Shown here one piece after another: positions 33,203 to 43,313 of a stretch of 64,000 nt of DNA. Source of the DNA: Pseudopyrenochaeta lycopersici (Eukaryota > Ascomycota > Dothideomycetes > Pleosporales > Pseudopyrenochaetaceae); NCBI GenBank assembly GCA_003313425.1, contig NHZP01000018.1, positions 558,001 through 622,000 on the forward strand, written 5' to 3'. Numbering within the stretch: position 1 is the stretch's first letter; each line of letters starts with the position of its first letter. A program made the position numbers and the translations under genes. Below the pieces are notes generated by a model. It was not told where the DNA came from and made no database searches. It saw only the letters and a list, made by a program, of their open reading frames with translations.

Positions 33203-35003
33203 GGAGTAGGATCTTAATGTAGAACTTGGAAGAAAGTGTGGCTGTTATGCTCCTTTACGTTGGTGAGTTGTGTCTAGGCAGCGGGGAGCGCCAAACCGCT
33301 AATGGAAGGAGACTATGGGTTATCGCTGTTCGAAAGCTTAGTGAGGTGACGTATGTCTCAAGTGATACTATGATGCAGTCTTGGAGAGATTGCTACATGA
33401 TCTGAAAATCGAGAATGGACGTTGATGTGTAGATTGTCGTGGAATGTCGATGACGTTTTGGTTTGACGTTCAGGACATGTATCTGCCACGCTCAAATGTG
33501 CCATACAGTCGCCCCCCTCACTTGCCGGGTCAGTACCGGATATATGCCGGTCGATGGCTGTATGTTGCACAACGAATTAACTTAGAATGGAATTGTGGAT
33601 ATCAATTAACGATCGTGCTGGCGATCCGGCTCTGTCGCCAGGAAGGGTGAAACGTGCAAGTGGCGTTTAAATAGATTAAACAGCACGTCGTAAAGGTGGC
33701 GTGCGGGAGACGTAATTCGCCTGTTCCAAGGAGAGACGAAACCATGCCCTAGGCAAAAGCACTCGCCACACAATGCATTACATGGACAGTGTTGTGATGA
33801 AGGGAGTAGCCTAGCCTTTCGCTCCACTTGCACTCCCGTGTCGACTAACCGAGTTCGTCCCTGGCGTGCGAGCCGTCCGCCAGAGCCTTGGAAATGTCCG
33901 CAGGAATCCTCCGACAACCTTCTTTCAACACCATGACCTTGATCATTGCTCCTTGTCCCAATGGCGGAGCCAGCTCTATCAAGCTCTCCTCGGGCCAAGA
34001 TTTTTGACCTTGAAGCATTACGCAAGATGCAGGATGGAGGATGCATGTTGCCGCTGCTCAGTCTGACTTATCGTTAAGATCCATTGGGGATAATCTTGAA
34101 GCTAGAATTCTACTACCGGTATCCAGCAATCAGACAATTTTACTAGCCCTGATTGATCATTCCGAGAAAACTGCGCAAGCCTAACAACTGCTCGAAACTA
34201 ATCAAAACGAGGATGTCACGATCTGGTGGATCTCGGGTATCCCCTGTTGGATGAAACAAACCCTGGGCCTTCACTTTTTGCCTGGTAGCGTTACTGTCTG
34301 TCACTGGTTATTTCACTAAGATGCCTGAACCTAGCGTAACTGCCGCAGCAATTCGTGAGAATCACAATTCTCCGCCTGCTAAGGTTATGTTCCCGCAAAA
34401 TGTCCTACAAGCTAAGGCTTACCTGGCATTCCTTAAATCTCGACCCTCAGAGATCGACACGCGTTAAGGCACCATACAGGCTGACGATGCCCGTTTCACA
34501 GCGCGGAATCCACGTAGGCTATACTCCTCATAATTTTGTTCCTACTGGCATGTTTTCGGACTTTCCTTTTTTAATCTGGTTTCCGCGGTCTTCGCAACTT
34601 GAGGCGGAGTGGTCTGCCTTGTTTCAGCGACTTTACCCAATCACCCATCGATTTTCATCGTCTTCTCCCGTTTCCCTTGGGGTCTGTTGCATGATCGCCC
34701 CACCATTCCCGGGAGCAATCATCGTTGAATCTCTAGATTTATGCCCAGATACTACTTGAGCTGCCTAGACCAGTCAAGCTTCAACAGTACCTTTAGCCAG
34801 GATACCATTTATCCCAACCCGTGATGGCGACTCACGCCGCACCCTGTTGTTGGTTGAGTAGCTTCTACTCGAGCAACTATAAAGATATGTCTGCCACACA
34901 CCATGGCTCTCTCATCCATCATTGATCATCAGCTCCCTTCGACCCCGTTGTCCTCTCATAAGTCTCAACTGTCTTTCGTTGTTATCTCCCTAGGTCGACC
35001 AAT
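33203..35003. other. Intergenic, 1.8 kb
   Basis: Holds the upstream regions of the prodomain-like gene (minus) and the deuterolysin gene (plus). A 134-codon plus-strand frame at 34355-34759 is unconvincing. The last 100 bases are C/T-rich. Confidence 0.5.
34878..34884 (+). promoter_or_regulatory. TATA-like box of the deuterolysin gene
   Basis: TATAAAG, 120 bp upstream of the start codon at 35004, followed by a C/T-rich leader. This is a usual arrangement for strongly expressed fungal genes. Sequence evidence only. Confidence 0.45.
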
Positions 35004-36316
35004 ATGAAGGGCTTCACTCAATTATCTTTGGCTGCTTTGGCCTCGTACGCCACCGCAGCTTCAGTCGACGTCTTCAAGCGGGAGACTCCTTTGACAGTTG
35101 AGCTTGTTGCCGCGGGCAACACTGAAGTCAAAGTCACTGTTACCAACAACGGTGACAAGACCGTTAACCTTCTCAGCAAGGGCACCTTCTTGGATGAGCA
35201 AACCCCTGTTGAGAAGGTCTCAATATACTCCGCGGGAGGCAGTAAGTTTCAAATATCTTAATTCTGGTCGATCGCGCGTTGCTATGATCCTTGGCAATAT
35301 GTGGGCTATGTGATTGTACAGCCCTATGGGCCGGCTAAAAGGTCATCGCAGATGACCCTGCAACGCTTCTAGATCATGTGTTTACCCTGAAACTGCCTAT
35401 GCATCTGCTCCTGCGTATCAGATTATGATCTAACCAATGTTTAGGTCAGAAAGTTCCGTTCGAGGGCATCCAAGTCCGGCTCTTGACGACTGGGCTCAGC
35501 ACGGATGACTTTGTTTCCCTCGGAGCTGGAGAGTCAAAGGAGCTTACAGTCGAGGCTGCTGCTCTGCATACGTTGAGCGATGGTGGAGACTTTGACGTCT
35601 TCGCGAAAGGCCTGCTACCATACGCGGAAGAGGGCTCAACAGAACTTGCCGGTACCTACAATTACGAGTCAAACAAGCTCACTATGTCCGTCGATGGTGC
35701 TATCGCGGCTACTGTGAGCAAGGCTGTCGTCAAGCGAACGGTTGTCGGTTCTAGCTGCACAGGCACTAAGCTCACTGCCATCAACACTGCTCTGTCAAAC
35801 TGCGCATCGCTTGCGTCCGCTGCTGCCACCGCCGCAACTTCAGGAACAAAGTTGACCGAATACTTCAAGTCGACCTCAGCGAGCACCACTAGCGCAGTTT
35901 CTGGTCGCCTCAGGGCAATCGCTACTGATTGCGGTGGCACTGCTTCTACAACATCGACGAACTGCAATGATCCATATGGAGGCTGCTCCAGCAACGTTCT
36001 CGCATATACTGTTCCCTCGCTGAACTTCCTTACATACTGCGACATATTCTTCGACGAGCTTCCAGCTCTCTCATCGACGTGCCATGGACAGGATCAGGCA
36101 ACGACGGTTCTTCACGAGGAGGCGCATGCGCCTGGTGTTTACAGTCCAGGAACAGATGATTTGGGTTATGGGTATGCCGCTGCAACGGCATTGACAACTA
36201 GCCAAGCGCTTAACAATGCGGATTCATTCGCGCTATATGCCAACGGTAAGTGCTGTTTCACAAAGAAGTTATAACTTGCGCTAACTTTCAATCCAGCAAT
36301 CAACCTAAACTGCTGA
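35004..36316 (+). CDS. Deuterolysin-type secreted metalloprotease (M35)
   Basis: Secreted zinc endopeptidase, made as a preproprotein. Exons 35004-35241, 35445-36245 and 36297-36316 give 352 aa; the last exon adds only AINLNC, the expected family end. A signal peptide (about 1-19, MKGFTQLSLAALASYATAA) precedes a prodomain (about 30-180) ending near KAVVKRTVV, where VKR is a plausible Kex2 site. The mature domain starts GSSCTGTKLTAINTALSNC, a typical deuterolysin N terminus with paired Cys. The zinc site HEEAH lies at about residues 303-307. The third ligand is Asp in GTDDLGYGY, the aspzincin signature. All catalytic residues are present. The first intron (203 nt) is longer than is usual here. 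Confidence 0.93.
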
Positions 36317-36789
36317 GTACCAAGCAAAGCTTGCGACGGAGGTAGTCAAGCAATGACCTGCATGTAGATAACAATAACATAAAGTTTAAAATGATCACCC
36401 CTTATCGATTGATTACATTGATCCTGTGAATCTAATATCATTCTTCCTTACAAACTGCATTGATTGGTGTTCCACCTTCATTGGTCTGTCCTCAGACCAC
36501 ACTCGACATTATGAGATTATCAAGGCAGCCTATTTAAAATGTCTGTGGGTACTGAAGTAAGCAATATGCACGTCGGATACCTGTGCTAGATCCAAGATTC
36601 TATCCATAGTCATATCGTGAAGATCCTCTCTCTCACGTCGGCTGCGCCTCGCTTGGCCTGCCGCACCTCGTATCCTCGAACGGTTACCTTGGGGGCCTGA
36701 ATGTGGAGATGACATCAATCATAAGCTTCACAACTCCGTATCATCGTAAACCCGCCTCGCGATGTGTGGCATGTTGCTGCGCTTGAGCG
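36317..36789. other. Intergenic
   Basis: 3' UTR of the deuterolysin gene and upstream region of the next plus-strand gene. Nothing else recognised. Confidence 0.5.
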
Positions 36790-38368
36790 ATGAACCCGCG
36801 CATGCAATTCTTCTCGCTCGGCCAGGGCCCTAAAGGCGACACACGAACGAGCATCGAGATGCTCAATATGGTGCCCCGCCAGGATTCCGAATCCGTTTCT
36901 TCGCAACAATGGATCAAAGACGATGAGCGCAGGCCTACATTCCGCGAAAGAATGTCGCCGTTTCCCTGGAGGACATTCTTTGTTGTTCTTTCGCTTCCGC
37001 TGGCGTTGGCACCTATTGTAATCCTTGCAGCAGCAGCAGAAACTGCTTCACAGAGCTACATCCGAGGTCGCGATTGTTATCCAAATGGCTCATGGAAAGA
37101 GGCTTCTGGTGCGACATGGCGGATTATGGATTCTTCCTATTTCTTCACACCGAATCTAAGCTTCGGGGCCTTCAAATTTACTCAAGTCAAAGTCATCGAC
37201 ATCGCATGGGACTTGATCATTGGACGAGGTGGTCAAATCCTGCTAGCTTGGGTCAACTACCGTGTGTTCAACGAATGGCTGGTGTACCACATGGAAATGC
37301 ATTTGACATCATACAAGATGTACGCCGCTGTCGCTTTCGAGACCACAACTATGGGTACACTAGGTGTGCTTGGGAAGGAGTTCTTAGCATTTGGGAAGGG
37401 GACGTGGAAGCGCTTCTTTCGCTGGCTGGCGATGCTGAGCATGTTCATCTCAACACTCTATGTGCTTTCGTTCCCGACATTGATGGGAGCACTTACTGGT
37501 TATATCACAACGAACGAGCCCTATGTCGAGAACTACGACAAGAATCTCATTGGATGGAACCAGATCGAGAAAGTGAAATATATTGTCAACGACGCTGACA
37601 GGATAAACCACGTTGGGCCGCTCATTGTCACCACAAAAGACAACGCGCTTGTAGATTACATCAACAAATGTATGTATGTGACCATCACACATTGAATGTA
37701 ACTAATGGTGTTGTGTTGAAGATAGGGTACAATTTACTGAAGACGGGATGGTTTCTAACAGCGAGTCTGAGGTCCAACTAGGGGTTGCGAATCTCTATGC
37801 CAACGCCTCGTCGACATGGGAATTCGAGTCTGGCAAACCGATTAGTCTTGCGCCGCCAAGCCTCAATATCACGTTGTTCCGGACCGACCCAGAGGTTGTG
37901 ATTCCTCCTCCGCAGTCACGTCACAAGTATGCCTATATTATTGATGGTGCTCTATACAATGCAACATACCTGTTCGAACACGGATCCTGCAAGCCAAGCG
38001 AAACGTACCAATGGGGATTCTCCTACATCTTCCTCTTCATGGTGTCGATTTTCAACTTCATATGGGCTTGCATCAGCGTGGGTATGTGGCTAGATACCCG
38101 GCGTGGGTCGAGGATGTACAAGAGCGGAAGAAGACCTGGGCTTCTTCGCAGCGTCCTGGATTACTCGGCTGCGATAAGGGAGGAGCTGGGCCCTCAGGCG
38201 GAATACCTAGAGGAAGAGCAACTAAGGAAGGGGGTGAGGGATAGCGGAGGTTCGCTCGTAGTGCCGAAGACAGAGCTCAGAGTGGCAAGAGTGAGGACGA
38301 TTAGGGCGGAAGATGGCCCGAGGCAAAGGAGCTGGAAGAGAAGCTTAACTAGGGGGAGTACGTTTTGA
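36790..38368 (+). CDS. Five-pass membrane protein of unknown function
   Basis: Exons 36790-37669 and 37722-38368 give 508 aa. I do not recognise the family. A cytosolic-looking N terminus (about 60 residues, ending RPTFRERMSPFPWRT) precedes membrane segments around FFVVLSLPLALAPIVIL, IAWDLIIGRGGQILLAWV, YAAVAFETTTMGTLGVLG, FFRWLAMLSMFISTLYVLSF and, after a loop of about 190 residues, FSYIFLFMVSIFNFIWAC. The loop has several Asn-X-Ser/Thr sites, including NASS, NITLF and NATYL, and is likely extracytoplasmic. The C-terminal tail is basic and soluble. Such proteins recur as conserved hypotheticals in filamentous ascomycetes. The start could also be a downstream Met at residue 5 or 21. Confidence 0.78.
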
Positions 38369-38769
38369 AATACCTGAAGCAAACTTGGCGTAGCCCATTG
38401 TTCTAAACGTTTGCATGCCCCCAAGTCTTGCCGAGTTCCTACCTTGTTGTAAGGCACAGCCGCTTGATAGTGGAGCTTTCAAATGCATGACAACATATCC
38501 GTGCTCTTTCAAGAAGGATAGAAGTGTTAAATTAATTAGCATAAGTTAACTGTGCACATGCGCCTAAAACGAGTAAGTGAAAGAGGTTCCGTTTCTTCGC
38601 TATGCAAGTCGCAATTTCCTCTTCATGAAGGCTCAGACTATTAAGACAACTGAAAACTAAACCGTTTCAAAAAAAAAATCCGCAATGATAAGGACTCGAA
38701 GATCTAAAGTTAGAGATCATGATGACATGATTTCGAATGCGTCAAACCTCAACTTTGAATTGTTCTCCT
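38369..38769. other. Intergenic, convergent 3' ends
   Basis: Between the membrane-protein gene and the amine oxidase gene; contains an A-run at about 38,671-38,680. No gene seen. Confidence 0.5.
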
Positions 38770-40721
38770 TTAGGCACCGATATCTTCTTTGATCTCCCTA
38801 GCGATTCCATCTTGAAACATCACATCCTCACCATCTTTACTTTGCAGCTCATAAGCCCTTACAATCCTCTTCGCAACGCCCTCTCCCGCCCAATATGCCC
38901 CAGTGACCGTCCCCAGCGCAACAAATGGCGCTGTATGCTCACCAGCTAACCAGATACCTCTCTCCGGCATCCCCCTCCTCATGACTTCAATATCTTGGTC
39001 CCCCCTTTCCAAGCCTACCTGGAAGTTGCAGTAGGAACCATAGCCTGCGAGTTCGTCATTCGCCCAAGCGGTTGCCAGGATGGCTTTCGGTTGATGAGTT
39101 GGTTCCGAGGCGGAGTAGTTAGGTAGCTTGGTGAAGTATGGTTGGAAGAAATTTGTGAGCAAGTTATGGTGTGACGATCTTGGATTGGAGGAGAGGAGTT
39201 TTGCGATGTACAACGATGTTGGACCGTATATGTAGAAAAGCAGGGTTGGGTGGGCGTCGGATGCAGGGAGAGCGGCAAGATTGACTGCTTCTTGATTCCA
39301 GCGTAACGGATTGGTGCCTGGAGCGTATTCTGGTCTGGCCCAGTGTGTGAATCCCGGGTGATGTGTTGGGTCGACAGAAGAATCTGTTGTGGAGTATGAG
39401 GGCATTTGATGGATAGGTGCTGTTGTTGCTGTTACGTTGAGTATACTCGGATCGTGCGACGCGGATGGTGGTATTGCAGCGTTTGTGTGAGATTGGTTCC
39501 AGAAGGCGGCTGGAAAGTTGATATAGACTTTGTCCAGATGTCCGTATCCAATTGAAGCAATTCCCTCCTTCAGTCTTTTTGGCAGCTCCGGTGTGAAAGC
39601 ATCCATATTTCTCTTCAACCAGCCTAAGGGAGCCGTCATAACCACCTCGTCAAAAGTGCAACTATCTTCGCCTTCGAGATCTAATGTAACACTAGGATCA
39701 TTCCCTCCGTCGTTTGATATTATTTTTCTAACCTTATGACCAAACTTGATCATAGCCTTGCGCGCCGGCTCAGCAATCTTCGCAAGCACCTTCTGGTAAG
39801 TCCCGGCAACAAAGAGATTCTCTCCATCAATGCATTCTTCGAGCCAGAAGAACTTCAGACTTTGTTTTTGAACTGGACTTCCAACAAATGCACCCCACAT
39901 TTCGGCCATCTGGAGAATCGTTTCCTGTTTCCGTTTCGCTTCTTCGTCGCCTGCCCCTTCGATATCTGCCGGGAACATCTTCACTACTTGCTCTTCAAAG
40001 AAATTGAATAAGCTCTTCTCTGCTGGAATCGTCGCCGATTCTTCGTTCGCAAGCTTCATAGCTTGCTCGATGATGGTCCATACAGCTTCGGTGTTCTCTG
40101 TTGCCTCTTTTTCAGGCATATAGTTTCCTGCAGAATCCAGTACGGATTGTCGGCCATCCCAGTTCATAGTTGACGTTTCTGTTTGCTTAGCCAGATCAAG
40201 TATTGGGTTGTCGTCTGTTCCATGTATCCAGTTTGGACCCCTTACAAAGTATCGATCAGTCTCAAGAACCCAGAGTCGAGATGCATAGCGCAAGAAATGG
40301 TTTTGCAGACCTACAGATCGACTAAATGTCCCAGCGCATTACTTTGACATAGCTATGGGTGTTTTAGTAAGCAACGTCTCTTTTTGATTGCATTTGAACT
40401 TACACGTCCACCAACTCGATCTCGGCCCTCCAAGATCGTAACTTTCACACCATGCCGTAGCAGCACATCTGCACAACGCAGTCCAGCTACACCAGCCCCA
40501 ACAATGCAGACATGCGGTATTTTACCCGCCGCTCTTCGAATCATCGGCAAATCTGCGATATCTGCTTCTTCCATATAGTTCTCTTGGTGTGGGGAGCCAG
40601 AAAGATCTTGCTGTATACGACTCGCGCGACTATTTTTTTGGCTTGATATATTGTCCAGTACGTAAGTCCTATTATCCCCGTTAAGATTACCGATGTTGCC
40701 CATAGTTTTCGTGGGAAGCAA
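38770..40721 (-). CDS. Flavin amine oxidase, polyamine-oxidase-like
   Basis: FAD-dependent oxidase of the polyamine oxidase/MAO family. Minus-strand exons 40404-40721, 40315-40352 (38 nt) and 38770-40240 give 608 aa. The FAD-binding Rossmann motif is VCIVGAGVAGLRCADVLL, followed by EGRDRVGGR. The small middle exon supplies LCQSNALGHLVDL, joining to GPNWIHGTDDNP, a family hallmark. The C-terminal FAD contact region is IWLAGEHTAPFVALGTVTGAYWAGEGVA. The start is uncertain: 40721 (MLPTK), 40703 (MGN) or 40571 (MEEADI). The polyamine oxidase (Fms1-like) reading is favoured over LSD1 because no SWIRM or tower domain is present. An Asp/Ser-rich insert around the middle is unusual. No peroxisomal SKL-type signal is at the C terminus (EDIGA). 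Confidence 0.88.
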
Positions 40722-41436
40722 TATTTCAAAAACAATACAGCGAAGGGTATTTGAGAACTGTGAGTGAATATCAGGGAGTGGTGAGTACGATCACAAAGAA
40801 TCATATACGAAGATTTACGTAGAAATATCTGAGGGATTAGATAGTGATGTAGCCGATGAAATCCGTCCTAGGCAGCTGCTTATATGCCAAGATGGCTATG
40901 AGCAGGCTAGACACGGCTAGAGTACGAGAGGGCGGGGGTAAGCGTGTCTAACTTATAGTATAATATAAGGGGAGATGAGGTTGTGGCTTGAAGAAATGAC
41001 TCGATGCAAAGCTTAGAAGGGTACCAGATTCTGCACAACGTTAAATGACCGGTATCATACCTGTGAATGCCTCCTTTTGATCGGGAAGCGCGGAATGCTG
41101 CTGGGTCGTGTGACACGATCTGCAAATGCTCAATAATACCGAGCGGTGCGAACGATGATGTTAGGAGCTAGCATGTGGTGCGTGTGATAAGAATGAGGCG
41201 TTGTACATGCAGGTCAGGTCGCCAAAGAAACGCTAGCCCTAACTGGACCCACGAGGCTATGTCATGACGTTGATTGGACGATAGGGGCAATGCGGAGTTG
41301 TACTCATGAAATTAGGTTACTATCTGGCATTCAAAAGAAAACGACCTCTCTAGGTCTGGCATACTATGCCTGGTATCATATCTCCTCCGTCATCAATGAG
41401 AAAGTGGTGTATAGGTGGTAGCAGGTACACAAGTGC
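40722..41436. other. Intergenic
   Basis: Upstream region of the amine oxidase gene, then the 3' flank of stress-type gene C. No coding evidence. Confidence 0.5.
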
Positions 41437-42495
41437 CTACTTGTCTTTGGAACCGATGTGAAGCTTGTCCTTGAGCTTGCCCTTGAGATGAGACATCTTG
41501 CTGCTCTTCTCTTCGCTAGTAGAAGAGGACACCGGCTCCACGGGTTTGCTCGATTCAGATTTATGGGAAGATTTCTCTCCGACAAGACCTGCTACACCGT
41601 CAGCTCTGCACAGTGCTTGGCCTGTTTTCTGTAACCACATACCCTTGGTCTCACCAGCAGTGCTGGCTCCAGTTGCACCAGCACTCGGGGATGTTGCCGT
41701 CTTTGGGCTTACGCTACCATCGAGACTTTGCTCAACTTTGGAATCCTTGGAAGCATCCTTGCTGTACGTCTCTGATGATGCCGTGACAGAGTCGGGAGCA
41801 GGAGGACCAGCACCTGGAGCACCCGAGCGACTAATGTCATCAAGAGCGGTCTCTTTCCACACCTTATCTGTAGCTGCGGCTTTGTCGGTGGCGCCAGTGG
41901 TCTCTGTTGCAGATGATGACTTCGTTCCTACGCCCAACGTAGCATCATCGGGGTTGAGTGGGACGATGGGCATGCCAGTATTGGTAGAGTCTGAGGTATT
42001 GGTGTTGACTTTTGGAGTACCGTCTTCGTTTGCGGGTCCATCAAGGGTAGGGTTCAGCTTAAGGAAATCGTTCGAGCCGGAAGAAGTTTCGGCAGTATTG
42101 GCTTTGGCCATTGTCAGCCCTGATACAAAAAGATCTCTAGGTTGATATATACTCACTGGTATTGCCCGAGCTGAGGTTTGTATCCTTTGCCTGTTCGCCC
42201 AATACAGAATCTTTCCCTGTCGATTCATTGCTAGAGTCATCAATGAAGGCCTTCTTTTGTTCTGTCTCTAATGGGGTTGCTATAGTGTCCTATGAGCTCG
42301 ATTCTCGTATATGCAAATTTAGAAGTGTCCCTCACCTGCATTGCCCTGGTCATATGGCTCAGCCGCAGTGCCCTTGCCCTCCTGCCCAGAAATGGGCTCC
42401 TGACCAGCGGTCTCGTTCTTCTTTGTCTGGTCGCCATAGATGAGGTTCGAGACTGTCGTCGTTGCAGTAGACGCGATGTTGCTAATAGTCTCCAT
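41437..42495 (-). CDS. Disordered stress-type protein C (dehydrin-like tail)
   Basis: Minus-strand exons 42336-42495, 42157-42279, 41643-42119 and 41437-41588 give 303 aa, starting METISNIAST. The last intron is 54 nt without stop and without frame change, so retention would add 18 residues including both Cys. The spliced product has no Cys and no membrane segment, and is rich in Ser, Thr, Lys, Asp, Glu, Gly and Ala. It ends SHLKGKLKDKLHIGSKDK, which resembles the Lys-rich amphipathic K-segment of dehydrins. I do not recognise a named family beyond ascomycete conserved hypotheticals. A membrane- or protein-protecting stress role is inference. Like genes A and B, it has a perfect TGACGTCA upstream. 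Confidence 0.78.
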
Positions 42496-43313
42496 GATTC
42501 AGTTGTTGTAGTATGTTTATAACGATGAGTGCGTAGTGTTAAAGCCAAAGCGGGGTATTGAGAATCTTTGATGTGTCAAAGAGCGCGCAATGAGGGTGTT
42601 ATTAAGGCATGGGTTCGGATGACGTAGTTCGGTTGTCCCTGTTGCAAGCAGGTCACAACCTGGACCGCGGGACACGACTTCACGGGACAATTTACAGCGA
42701 TTGGGGCGCAGTCCATCCCGTATATCTCAATCAAGCTTGTATTACCGAGATTGAGGCCCAATCGCTGAGGAGCAGCAAAATCCAGTCTACGTCAATCGCC
42801 GCTCGGGCGGCAAAACGTCAGTTCCGGTTATTCTGAGCTTCGAGCCTCAATTTCTACCGAATCTTGGAATCTGTGAGCCCAAGCAAGCAATGCCTGCAAT
42901 CAATCCTGGGAGCTGTAAGGGTGAACGCTGTGGAGTTTGAGGTCGGAAATGACGTGAGTTGGCGGTGACGTCATGGCGCAAACACACCAAAGCCGCAACG
43001 TGTCACAGGCCCTTGCGTTTACAATTGTGGTTGGCTTTGCCTTGGAGTCTTCATTTGAACAGCATGATTAGTATTGAAGATCAGTCGTCTTGACACTTGA
43101 AGGTTCCAAAGTTTCATCCCATCACATTCATCGTGTGTAACCAGGTTGTACGATCGCCAAGATCGTATGTTCAAGAGAGATTTCGTGTCATCATGATCAT
43201 ATAGGGAGCCAATTCCATCGTCTGAAACCCAAGTACGAAAAAATCTCAAGGAAGAATTCAAGTCTCCTAGATAGTCCAAGTTGGTCCACCCAGAAAATAC
43301 GGTTCTCCCGGAT
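42496..43313. other. Intergenic, promoter of gene C
   Basis: Contains an imperfect inverted repeat (42699-42775: CAGCGATTGGG ... CCCAATCGCTG), a TGACGTAG at 42620-42627 and the TGACGTCA at 42966-42973. The right part is the 3' flank of the phospholipase D gene. No ORF supported. Confidence 0.5.
42966..42973. promoter_or_regulatory. CRE/ATF palindrome TGACGTCA upstream of protein C
   Basis: An exact palindrome, 471 bp upstream of the start codon at 42495. A related half site (ATGACGTGAG) lies 15 bp away at about 42950, so this may be a paired ATF/CREB site. Confidence 0.5.

Noticed and set aside
35004..36316. Possibility that HEEAH (instead of other HExxH fillings) marks an inactive deuterolysin
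   Set aside because: Both zinc His, the catalytic Glu and the downstream GTDD Asp are present; the middle residues of HExxH vary freely.
31578..36316. Secreted-protein biosynthetic or effector cluster
   Set aside because: Three neighbouring secretory-pathway genes are not enough to claim a cluster; orientation is mixed and no common motif was found.
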